DNA of 64,000 bases. Origin: CAYMUR01 sp964393615. GTDB taxonomy: Bacteria > Planctomycetota > Planctomycetia > Pirellulales > Pirellulaceae. The DNA lies in contig CAYMUR010000008.1 in assembly GCA_964393615.1 (NCBI GenBank), forward strand, positions 1 to 64,000, written 5' to 3'. The notes beneath the pieces were generated by a model. That model ran no database searches and was not told where the DNA came from. It was given only the letters and a program-made list of their open reading frames with translations. This document shows positions 28,229 to 36,036 of this stretch, piece by piece; the first letter of the stretch is position 1, and each line of letters opens with the position of its first letter. Made by a program: the position numbers and the translations under genes.

Positions 28229-30142
28229 CAAGTCACCTGACTCGGAACCAGTCACGTATCCGTTGGCAACCAGCACATCTTCCCAGCCATCGTTATTGAG
28301 ATCACACAGCAGCGAAGCCCAGGACCAGCGTCCCATCATCACGCCTGCAACCTCACTCACATCGCGAAATGTGCCGTCTCCTTGATTGACAAATAACGAA
28401 TTACCACGGGCATGGCGTTGCATGTCTGACCGGGCATGAACGGATGCACCTTGTTGAAACTGGCGTTGATAAGCGATCCGGCCACCTGCCGCCGAAAACA
28501 TGTTACTGACGTACACGTCCATCCAACCGTCGCGATTGTAATCTCCCCAAGTGACCGACATCCCCGAAGCGCTATCCTCCACACCAGCTGTCGCAGCCAC
28601 ATCCACAAATAGACCGTCTTCTTGACGGTACAGGTTATTACGGCCAAAATCGTTGGCGACATACAAATCAAGGTCCCCATCATTGTCATAGTCTTCCCAC
28701 ACGCCAGCAAAACTGAACCGCCGATTGTTTGCATCCAGTCCAACCTCACGGGTCACATCGGTAAAACGAAAGTTGCCTTCATTGCGCAGCAGCACATTCG
28801 CATCACCGTTATTGGCATCGTAATAGGGAACCGGATTAGGGTGACGGAAATCAGCATACATACAAAGGAGGATGTCCAGGTTGCCATCCTGGTCATAGTC
28901 CGCTGCTGACAGCGACTGGCCGCTGGTACCGATGTTTATCTTCGCCTGCAATGCAAACCGTCCGGAACCATCATTCGCCAACACCAGTAGCTCCCGCGTG
29001 TACACCACCAAATCCTGGTCTCCGTCATTGTCCAGGTCCACCAGTAATGCACTCATCGAGTCGTCTAAAAAATCGACTCCCGCGGTATGGGACACATCCT
29101 TTACGCTACCGTCTGGATTTTGGACAAACAACAGGTTGGGCAATCCTCCCGGTTCACAGCGGTACACATCTTCCAGGCCATCACCGTTCACGTCTCCGAT
29201 TGCCAACCCTTTATGGCCGAAATGGTGGATATCCAGTCGTTGCTCCAGGCGTTTCAGCCAATAATTCGTACCATAGCGGAGCTGGTCACGGTAACCGGCA
29301 GTTTGCGAGAGCACCGCTTCTGTGCAATCCGAAAACCAGGTCTGAGAAGGCACTGAACTGTGAATCTCTTCGTACGCTTCGATGCGGATGGACTGCAGCA
29401 AGGGACGGTCCGCCTGTTGGGTTTTCCAGACACAGTACCAAGTCGCATTCTGTTGCACTTTACCCGTGGGCGTGGTGCCACTGGCATGGTAATAGGCTTT
29501 GGTCCGCAGAACGTCGGTTTCCGTCTCCACACGAAATATCTTGTATTTCACATGCACGTCTCGCGCTTCGTCAAGTGGTTTTCGCAGAGCGATCATGGCA
29601 TTCGCCAGACCTGCTATCCCTTGATAGCGATTAGCCGCTGGTATACCTGCTGCGCGGACATTCCGTTGGACCACCACCGCTTCATCACGGTAAACCTCCA
29701 CAAGTGTTTCTGGCCGCAACAGACCACAAGAAAAGTCAGCCACGGCGATTTCACCCCAAGCCATTTTCTTTCGTTTCTCGACCGATTCCAGAACATGTCC
29801 CAATCGCTCCAATTGTTCCTTGGCGTATTGCGACGTGGCCTCAGTTTCCCATCCATCATGCGAAGGATCCAATGAATCGCGGTGCAGCGCCTCTCGGCGT
29901 CGCAACTCGCGCGTCTCTAAAAACGCAATCGGAACCGTCCCTTCAGAATGCCCTGCGCCCCGCAAAGATTCCTCGGGCGGGACTGGATCCTCCGGCAAAG
30001 AACCAACCGCGGGTTCCTCAGTCATGCGCAATGCGCCACCGTCGCTAAAATCATCTTCGCCGCTACCCACCCACAGACAAGCCACAACGATTGCAGCGAG
30101 ACCGGCCAGACCAGCGACGATGAGAATACGACGATTCGACAT
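28226..30142 (-). CDS. FG-GAP/VCBS-repeat protein, N-terminal half of a CRTAC1-type protein
   Basis: A 638-residue protein with an N-terminal membrane/export segment (RRILIVAGLAGLAAIVVACLW). A region of unknown fold (about 60-290) follows, then FG-GAP/VCBS propeller repeats with calcium loops such as IGDVNGDGLEDVY, LVDLDNDGDQDLVV, AADYDQDGNLDILL, WEDYDNDGDLDLYV and WGDYNRDGWMDVYV. The last, CDLNNDGWEDVLVANGYV, ends in GDL and a TGA. In CRTAC1-type proteins the repeats normally lead straight into an ASPIC/UnbV domain; here that domain begins in the same frame immediately after the TGA. Product as annotated would be a truncated propeller; with readthrough it would be about 1415 residues. Confidence 0.85.
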   Translation of the reverse strand: MSNRRILIVAGLAGLAAIVVACLWVGSGEDDFSDGGALRMTEEPAVGSLPEDPVPPEESLRGAGHSEGTVPIAFLETRELRRREALHRDSLDPSHDGWETEATSQYAKEQLERLGHVLESVEKRKKMAWGEIAVADFSCGLLRPETLVEVYRDEAVVVQRNVRAAGIPAANRYQGIAGLANAMIALRKPLDEARDVHVKYKIFRVETETDVLRTKAYYHASGTTPTGKVQQNATWYCVWKTQQADRPLLQSIRIEAYEEIHSSVPSQTWFSDCTEAVLSQTAGYRDQLRYGTNYWLKRLEQRLDIHHFGHKGLAIGDVNGDGLEDVYRCEPGGLPNLLFVQNPDGSVKDVSHTAGVDFLDDSMSALLVDLDNDGDQDLVVYTRELLVLANDGSGRFALQAKINIGTSGQSLSAADYDQDGNLDILLCMYADFRHPNPVPYYDANNGDANVLLRNEGNFRFTDVTREVGLDANNRRFSFAGVWEDYDNDGDLDLYVANDFGRNNLYRQEDGLFVDVAATAGVEDSASGMSVTWGDYNRDGWMDVYVSNMFSAAGGRIAYQRQFQQGASVHARSDMQRHARGNSLFVNQGDGTFRDVSEVAGVMMGRWSWASLLCDLNNDGWEDVLVANGYVTGSESGDL

Positions 30143-30535
30143 TATTTACAGCAGAATAGGCTGTCCAGCGGGGTTTGGCACCTCGAGTCCACGCGTCCAA
30201 TTATTCTATTTTAGCTTCCTCCAGCGTAAAACCGCATGATTCGTTCCTGCGGCTGCGACAACACTCCTAAATAGAACATACGATTTTTTCCTGATATCCG
30301 CCACTTGATGAATTTTTCTCAAATTCATTCCGCGCTGAACTCGAACAGAATCACAGCTCGACCACGTGGACCGCCTATTGCGTGTCACTTTTTATTGCCA
30401 CCCTCCAATCAACCGGACAGCACATCTCGAGACCACCCGCACAAAACGTAGCCCGATGCTCGGTCGCCGCAGGCAACGGTTACACCTTTGCCCTGTGACG
30501 GTCTCCAAGAGCCTCGTTCCGGGTTCGAGCATCAA

Positions 30536-30568
30536 CAAAAAGAGCCGTTCGGAAATTCCGAACGGCTC
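30536..30568 (-). terminator. Rho-independent terminator for the PEP-CTERM gene
   Basis: GAGCCGTTCGG (30542-30552) and CCGAACGGCTC (30558-30568) form an 11-bp perfect stem with a 5-base loop. Read on the minus strand it is followed by TTTTT, and it lies 44 bases after the stop of the minus-strand PEP-CTERM gene. Confidence 0.85.
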
Positions 30569-30611
30569 CCAAGTGTCGAATCCAGTGACTCTGAACAACG
30601 AGTCAGCAGAA

Positions 30612-31532
30612 TCATCCGCGCCGGCGTGCCACCAGCAACGTAAATAATCCCATCAGCGCCAACATAATCGTCGATGGCTCTGGAACGTACGCACTCATTT
30701 CGCTGACGACCGATGCCAACTCCGTCCCGGAAAGCGCGCCATCCCAAACCTGGAACCGGCCCACATAGCCAGTGAACCGTGATTCATTGAAATCGCCCGA
30801 AGGGTTAATTAGCATGTTACCGATGCTACCGGTGGACAATTTGACATCCTCCGCCCCCGGATCCCACCCCGACCCAGTCGCCGTAAACGTTTCGGTCGGG
30901 GTCAACAATGTGGCAGCGTGATCGGAACCGCTTGTTCGGGAAATAATCTGAACATAATTCGTGTTCGATTCCACGGGCAAAGTCCCCTTTTCAACACTTG
31001 GAGGGACAGCACCAAAATTCTCGTCATTACCATTGGAACGAATGACTGCCGTGCCAGAATTCGGGTCCTTGTTCCCGTTTGGCCGGATCGCAAGGACCGC
31101 CGCATCACGTGCATTGATTGCCTGAGAGCCATAGCCACCAATCGTGGGGCGTGAAAAACTATCGGGACCCGACGAGTTGGCGAAAGATGTCGCTTTCCAG
31201 GCGGCGACGAGCGTATATGAATTCGTGCCGGTTGGAAATCCAGCGTCCGAAAACTTGAGGACATCGTCAATGCCGTCGAACTGAACACCAGCCTGACCAC
31301 CTGCAAACACACCTGCCACTAATACCGGCGCCTGACCTCCACTAACAGGTGTCGCATCGTTATTGCCAGCACCAGTTACTTGATCGCCCCACGCGGTGAC
31401 GGACGAACCTGCACCAGTCGTGACGTTTTGATTCGCATCAAAGTCAACCAGCAATGTCGCCGCCTGCAAAGGTACGGCAACCACAAAAAGTGTCAGCATC
31501 ACCAAAATAAAACCATTTATCCGAGTAATCAT
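30612..31532 (-). CDS. PEP-CTERM protein with LamG-like domain, copy 1
   Basis: Exported, sorted surface protein of 306 residues. GGAG precedes the ATG at a suitable distance. A signal peptide (MITRINGFILVMLTLFVVAVPLQA) is followed by one concanavalin/LamG-like domain (about 25-275: LLVDFDANQNVTTGAGSSVT, GVQFDGIDDVLKFSDAGFPTG, RFTGYVGRFQVWDGALSG). The C terminus is a textbook PEP-CTERM tail: VPEPSTIMLALMGLFTLLVARRRG, that is the VPEP motif, a membrane helix and an Arg cluster recognised by exosortase. The protein is thus processed and probably released into an extracellular matrix. It is a near duplicate of the domain in the divergent gene 32106-33722. Confidence 0.9.
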   Translation of the reverse strand: MITRINGFILVMLTLFVVAVPLQAATLLVDFDANQNVTTGAGSSVTAWGDQVTGAGNNDATPVSGGQAPVLVAGVFAGGQAGVQFDGIDDVLKFSDAGFPTGTNSYTLVAAWKATSFANSSGPDSFSRPTIGGYGSQAINARDAAVLAIRPNGNKDPNSGTAVIRSNGNDENFGAVPPSVEKGTLPVESNTNYVQIISRTSGSDHAATLLTPTETFTATGSGWDPGAEDVKLSTGSIGNMLINPSGDFNESRFTGYVGRFQVWDGALSGTELASVVSEMSAYVPEPSTIMLALMGLFTLLVARRRG

Positions 31533-32105
31533 TGGACGTCTCCTTCAAATAAAGTAAAAGATTCAATGTTCATATCAAAACGGTCTGCTAAACGTATTCC
31601 ACTCGATTTTAACCAAAAGAATTAAAAAAAAACGTAAGACGACAACTGCTAAGTATCCATGGCATGATACCGACAGTTTTTGTCTTACGTTTTATATTTT
31701 TCACGAGCGGGGTCCACTTCGTTGGCATTCTCGGTATAAGCACATTCTGAATACAGGTTTCCACAAGTATTTTGATGGTAATCGGAAACCAGCATCTGTC
31801 AATACTATCTCCTCACGATTTAAGCGATTTTCAACGCCCATCGACGGACGATTTCTCCGCAAGCGGACAACTGCAATTGCGATAAAAATTGCCTCCTTCG
31901 CCTTTAAAAAGAATACACCTCCTTAAAACACTTATTTCGCCGACCATTGCACCGCGTCAGGACCCTGGTTCCGACCGCACCGCAGCCCCTGCACGCCGAA
32001 AAGCTTGACTAAAAAGTGGGGCCCTGTTACGCTTTTAACTAGATATATATACCATCACGAAACAACATACCTCCCGTGCAAAGACATTTAATACACCCTT
32101 AGAAT
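31533..32105. other. Divergent intergenic region, no gene seen
   Basis: 573 AT-rich bases between the two divergent PEP-CTERM genes. No gene is present. It holds the long hairpin at 31629-31693; promoters for both genes must lie here but none matches consensus well. Confidence 0.55.
31629..31693. repeat. 65-base extended hairpin/palindrome
   Basis: AAAACGTAAGAC (31629-31640) pairs perfectly with GTCTTACGTTTT (31682-31693). Pairing continues inward as AACTG with CAGTT (31644-31648, 31674-31678) and GTATC with GATAC (31653-31657, 31666-31670). Flanking A- and T-runs make it look like a bidirectional terminator, but it sits between divergent genes. A small transcript terminator, a miniature element or a cruciform operator are options. 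Confidence 0.55.
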
Positions 32106-33722
32106 ATGCGCTCGCTACAGGAAACCATGAAGGAAAACCGTACCATGATTCGACCCGAATACCGCCACTTCGTGCCTAAATCTCCGTCTGTAAAAACACC
32201 TTGTTGCTGTACAAATACTTGCCTGGCTGTTATTACATTCTTTGCCACAACGCTCCTATCCCTTGGACCAATTTCGGCGGCGACATTGCTGGTTGACTTT
32301 GATGCGAATCAAAACGTCACGACTGGTGCAGGTTCGTCCGTCACCGCGTGGGCCGATCTTGTTACTGGTGCTGGCAATAACGATGCGACGCCTTTTAATG
32401 CGGGTTCAGCCCCCATTTTAGAGACAGGTATTTTTGCAGGCGGCCAACCTGGTGTTAAGTTCGACGGGATTGACGATGTCCTCAGCTTTTCGGACGCTGG
32501 ATTTCCAACAGGCACGAGTTCATATACCCTCGTAGCCGCCTGGAAAGCGACAACTTTCGCCAACTCGTCGGATCCCAATAGTTTTTCACGTCCCACGATT
32601 GGTGGCTATGGCTCCCAGGCAATCAATGCACGTGATGCGGCAATCCTTGCGATCCGACCAGACGGGAACAAGGACCCGAATTCTGGCACGGCAGTCATTC
32701 GTTCCAATGGTAATGACGAGAACTTTGGAGATGTCCCCCCCGTTGTTGAAAAGGGAGCTTTGCCCGTCGAGTCGAACACGAATTACGTTCAGATTATATC
32801 CCGAACAAGCGAGACCGATCACGAGGCCACATTGCTGACCCCAACCGAAACGTTTACGGCTAGCGGGTCGGGGTGGGATGCAGGGGCAGAATCGCTCAAA
32901 CTGGGTAGTGGTACCATCGGTAACATGTTAGCCGTGCCGGCCGCAGGTGATTTTGCTGAATCACGGTTCACCGGCTATGTGGGTCGATTGCAGATTTGGG
33001 ACGGCGCCCTTTCGGGTGGGGAATTGCAAACGGTCATCAACGAAATGAATGTTTACGTTTCAGGAGGAGCCCCCCCGGCAGCACCCACCGCGTTTGCCTG
33101 GAATACGGACTCGTCGGGTGCATGGACCCAGAATTCCAATTGGACCAATTCTTCTCACGCGCCCCCAAACAATCCCAATCATACGGCTACTTTTGGCGAC
33201 GCCATTGCCGCAGACCGAATGATTTATACTGAAGAAGCTGTCACGGTCAATCGCATTGAATTTGATAACGCATCTGCCAGTTACTTTATTGCTGGTACAC
33301 GTGGTATTAATCTGGCGGCCACCACAGCCGATCCCTCCGAGAATCCTTCGATAAGCGTTGCCGGATCGCACGAGTTCCAGGCAGCAGTCAGCATCCACAA
33401 CGACACGACAATCGACATCGCCTCCGCATCGACATTAACCTTTAACAATGCATTGAACTTGAACGGTCACGCCATCACCAAGACCGGTTCTGGCGAGCTC
33501 TCGCTAAACAACCTGCTGAACTCTGGTGGAGGCTCGTTGGACGTCCTGGAAGGAACCGTATCCGGCAATGGCGCCTTGGGCGGAAACGTGGTCAACAACG
33601 GTGGAACGATCTCACCAGGAAATAGTTCGCAGGCGTCCGGTGTACCGGAACCGACCTGTTTCGGACTGCTGTTACTAGGTCTGTTGTGCATGGGAACAGC
33701 GATCGGTAGACGACCGTCGTAA
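32106..33722 (+). CDS. PEP-CTERM protein with LamG-like domain and autotransporter-type repeat, copy 2
   Basis: A 538-residue exported protein. Three in-frame ATGs (32106, 32127, 32145) are possible starts; the later ones have better AGGA/AAGGA spacing. The signal segment is LAVITFFATTLLSLGPISAA. The LamG-like domain (about 60-325) is a near copy of the one in 30612-31532. It is followed by a region absent from copy 1: a beta-helix-like stretch of the autotransporter-associated repeat type (about 340-500: FAWNTDSSGAWTQNSNW, HAITKTGSGELSLNNLLNSG, LEGTVSGNGALGGNVVNNGG). The PEP-CTERM tail is VPEPTCFGLLLLGLLCMGTA plus a terminal Arg pair. Probably exosortase-sorted and secreted. Confidence 0.88.
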   Translation: MRSLQETMKENRTMIRPEYRHFVPKSPSVKTPCCCTNTCLAVITFFATTLLSLGPISAATLLVDFDANQNVTTGAGSSVTAWADLVTGAGNNDATPFNAGSAPILETGIFAGGQPGVKFDGIDDVLSFSDAGFPTGTSSYTLVAAWKATTFANSSDPNSFSRPTIGGYGSQAINARDAAILAIRPDGNKDPNSGTAVIRSNGNDENFGDVPPVVEKGALPVESNTNYVQIISRTSETDHEATLLTPTETFTASGSGWDAGAESLKLGSGTIGNMLAVPAAGDFAESRFTGYVGRLQIWDGALSGGELQTVINEMNVYVSGGAPPAAPTAFAWNTDSSGAWTQNSNWTNSSHAPPNNPNHTATFGDAIAADRMIYTEEAVTVNRIEFDNASASYFIAGTRGINLAATTADPSENPSISVAGSHEFQAAVSIHNDTTIDIASASTLTFNNALNLNGHAITKTGSGELSLNNLLNSGGGSLDVLEGTVSGNGALGGNVVNNGGTISPGNSSQASGVPEPTCFGLLLLGLLCMGTAIGRRPS

Positions 33723-34057
33723 AAACGGTTCACCACACAGGTATCGGCCCTGGCGCATCCTGAGGGGGTAGCGTTGTTGGGATTCACCTTGGACGAATCA
33801 CCCATTGAGCTTGCCCCAGTCCAACCGGCTGTCCCGGTATGTTGTCGCGACAAACCGAATCTCGTCAAACTACAAGCTCCAAAAGTAGGATTGCTTTGTA
33901 AGGTCAACAGCGCCGCATTGCACAGTTTGTCGCATTACACAGTTTGTCCCAATACACATTTTTGGGTTTTGTGCCCGGCTGGATGATCACGACGCTCTTA
34001 CCAATCCACGTCTCACCTCTCCAGAGAGCTAACTGCCTGCGGACATCGTGCCACAAA
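33723..34057. other. Intergenic region, no gene seen
   Basis: 335 bases between convergent PEP-CTERM and DUF1559 genes. No gene or clear terminator is seen. It contains a 17-base tandem duplication at 33915-33948. Confidence 0.5.
33915..33948. repeat. 17-bp tandem duplication
   Basis: Two adjacent copies of GCATTGCACAGTTTGTC, differing at one base (G to A). Confidence 0.75.
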
Positions 34058-35152
34058 TCAGAACGGTTTGGTAATGGGCATTTCGTCGTGGCGGTTGCAC
34101 AGCTGCCCGAGCGTCATCAGATCAATGTCATTGCTGACGGCTCGGACACTGCCGTCGGTCAACGCGAATTGGCAAATCCCACTGTGCCAGCTACCAAACA
34201 CATAGACTTGTCCGGGGTGCGACCCCGGATTATAGTCCACCGCGTCCGCCGGTTCTCGCTCGTTACGTGCCAGGTGCAGTGCCGGTTTACCCCCGCTGGA
34301 CGGCCCACCTCCGCGGCACAACGTCCAGGGACCGTCACCATTGAACGGTGACACATCGCTATATAAGGCTCCTCCATGAAACTTGACCCAGCCTGTTTTT
34401 CCTAACTGGTCCAGCGGTAGATGTTTTTCGCCAAACAGAAACGTATTGCTCGTGCCATCAAAGACGTCAGCAAAACTGACGGGGAGATCCCAGCCTGTCG
34501 GATTGCAACACCGAGCACCACAGTGGCCACGGCACGGTTTGCCGCCATCGGTACACAGTCCGTTCTCGTCCCAATATTTTTGGGTGGCAATAATCGTTCC
34601 AGTGGGATCAGGTCCATCAGTGAACGGCCCGGTCAAGGGCCAACAAGTCGAAAAAAAGTTCACCGTGGAAACGAGAGAAGTGGGATTCTGTCCTTCTAGC
34701 GTCCCAACATCCCCCAAGTTTCCCACGTAATCACCGACCGGCGCCTCGAAGTGCGAAAAACCGGGATCGGACATGGGTTCACGGTTTCCCCGCGTGGGAC
34801 AGATGTACACGGACAGCACGGCTTCTCGCACCGAGGGGGGCAGAGAGTACACACTGATTGTTTTGTTGTAGTTTTCCTGGAGCGGAGAATTTTCAATGTA
34901 AGGTAAAATGAGCCAGGCCCAAGTGGGCATGTCATCGGCAATACCAGCCGGCGGCAGGCCACCTTCGGCGGTGTGAAAATTGTGTGCTGCCAGGGCCAAC
35001 TGTTTGAGATTATTGCTACATGACATGCGGCGGGCTGCTTCGCGTGCCGCCTGAACGGCCGGTAAAAGAAGCGCGATCAGAATCGCAATAATGGCAATCA
35101 CAACCAGTAACTCTACCAGAGTAAAAGCTTGGGGTCGGTTTTTCACAGTCAT
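34058..35152 (-). CDS. DUF1559 protein with type II pseudopilin-like N terminus
   Basis: A 364-residue member of the DUF1559 (SBP_bac_10-type) family that is massively expanded in planctomycetes. The ATG at 35152 is chosen because it places the prepilin cleavage/methylation motif close to the N terminus (MTVKNRPQAFTLVELLVVIA); the longer frame from 35233 adds an unlikely leader. The helix AIIAILIALLLPAVQAAREA is followed by RRMSCSNNLKQLALAAHNFH, the family signature, and the C-terminal H-x-G/GSVRAVSNDI region. The protein is probably processed by a prepilin peptidase and displayed at or exported across the membrane. Its function is unknown. Confidence 0.92.
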   Translation of the reverse strand: MTVKNRPQAFTLVELLVVIAIIAILIALLLPAVQAAREAARRMSCSNNLKQLALAAHNFHTAEGGLPPAGIADDMPTWAWLILPYIENSPLQENYNKTISVYSLPPSVREAVLSVYICPTRGNREPMSDPGFSHFEAPVGDYVGNLGDVGTLEGQNPTSLVSTVNFFSTCWPLTGPFTDGPDPTGTIIATQKYWDENGLCTDGGKPCRGHCGARCCNPTGWDLPVSFADVFDGTSNTFLFGEKHLPLDQLGKTGWVKFHGGALYSDVSPFNGDGPWTLCRGGGPSSGGKPALHLARNEREPADAVDYNPGSHPGQVYVFGSWHSGICQFALTDGSVRAVSNDIDLMTLGQLCNRHDEMPITKPF

Positions 35153-35339
35153 GCTCAAAATGGTAGGACAATTCGGGAAACAGTCATGGCAATGGAGGAT
35201 TAGAATTGTGATTGAAATGGTGACAATTGTCAATTCAGAAACTAGTTTTTGCTTTTTGTGGAGTAAAAAACGATGCAGCCGATAGCCTACCGTAACGAGA
35301 CGATACGTGGTACGATTCGCGAAGTGTTCTAAACAATCG

Positions 35340-35367
35340 CGGTTAAATTAAAACGGTTAAATTAAAA
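35340..35367. repeat. 14-bp perfect tandem duplication
   Basis: CGGTTAAATTAAAA occurs twice in direct succession in the divergent spacer between the DUF1559 gene and the leucine-rich lipoprotein gene. Confidence 0.8.
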
Positions 35368-35432
35368 GAGTCCACTTGGCTCTTGACCATGTCCCCCTTG
35401 CCGGAAAACACCCCATCAGGATCTTGGCCACC

Positions 35433-35918
35433 ATGCATTGCCAATCCAACCAGTCTTGCGACCTTGCCTACCGAATCCATTTCGCCTGCTTGCTGGCCGC
35501 TATTTTAGGCAGTGGCTGTGGAACATCAGGGCCACGTCTCAGCGATGCAGAAAAACAGACACAAGAACAGGCAATGGCAATGGTTGACACCTTGGGAGGA
35601 GAATACCGCGCCAACCAAGACCACGCCGATGCTCCGCTGCGTCTCGTCCATTTGGCAAACACTGCTGTACAGGACGACGACCTGGCAAAACTCGTTGGAT
35701 TGTCCTACCTGGAAAACTTAAACTTGCAGGCAACTGGCATTTCCGACAACGGACTTAATCTGTCCAACACTAAAATCACCGACGCAGGCCTGGAACATCT
35801 GCAGGGCCTGTCAAACCTCAAGGGGTTATACCTTCGCTATACTCCCGTATCAGAGCAAGGAATCAACAAAATCAAACAGGCGTTACCAGAACTCAATGTC
35901 ATGACGCGCGGTTTCTAA
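35433..35918 (+). CDS. Small leucine-rich-repeat lipoprotein-like protein
   Basis: A 161-residue product from the ATG at 35433; an upstream TTG at 35376 is less likely. The N terminus has a hydrophobic export segment ending in a cysteine (FACLLAAILGSGCGTSG), resembling a lipoprotein signal with an imperfect lipobox. The second half carries three or so leucine-rich repeats of the RI/SCF-like bacterial type: LVGLSYLENLNLQATGISD, LNLSNTKITDAGLEHLQGLS, NLKGLYLRYTPVSEQGINKI. A repeat appears to be missing between ISDNGL and NLSNTKITD, where the register jumps. Such short LRR lipoproteins are common in planctomycetes and probably bind proteins; no specific role can be stated. Confidence 0.75.
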   Translation: MHCQSNQSCDLAYRIHFACLLAAILGSGCGTSGPRLSDAEKQTQEQAMAMVDTLGGEYRANQDHADAPLRLVHLANTAVQDDDLAKLVGLSYLENLNLQATGISDNGLNLSNTKITDAGLEHLQGLSNLKGLYLRYTPVSEQGINKIKQALPELNVMTRGF

Positions 35919-35993
35919 ACAAATTATTTCGCAAAAGATCGTAAAAAAACCGTCGCGAGAACCTAATGACGACTATCCTGCGGGCGCTCTTTC

Positions 35994-36036
35994 GCATTTA
36001 GAATCGAGCTCGACAGCATTTAGAATCGAGCTCGAC
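35994..36036. repeat. 22-bp tandem duplication at the 3' end of the sulfatase gene
   Basis: GCATTTAGAATCGAGCTCGA-CA (22 bases) is followed by a second copy lacking its last base. The copy inside the gene provides the sulfatase stop codon (TAA on the minus strand at 36020-36022), and the other copy repeats the gene end just outside it. Confidence 0.8.

Larger units (their letters stand above)
30726..33018. repeat. Large imperfect inverted duplication of the LamG-like coding segment
   Basis: The coding segment 30726-31460 (minus strand) and 32280-33018 (plus strand) are arms of an inverted duplication. The first 70 or so bases of each arm are identical by eye, and the encoded domains remain highly similar to their ends (YTLVAAWKAT, SFSRPTIGGYGSQAINARDA, NSGTAVIRSNGNDENFG shared). 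About 820 bases with both gene starts lie between the arms. Confidence 0.8.
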
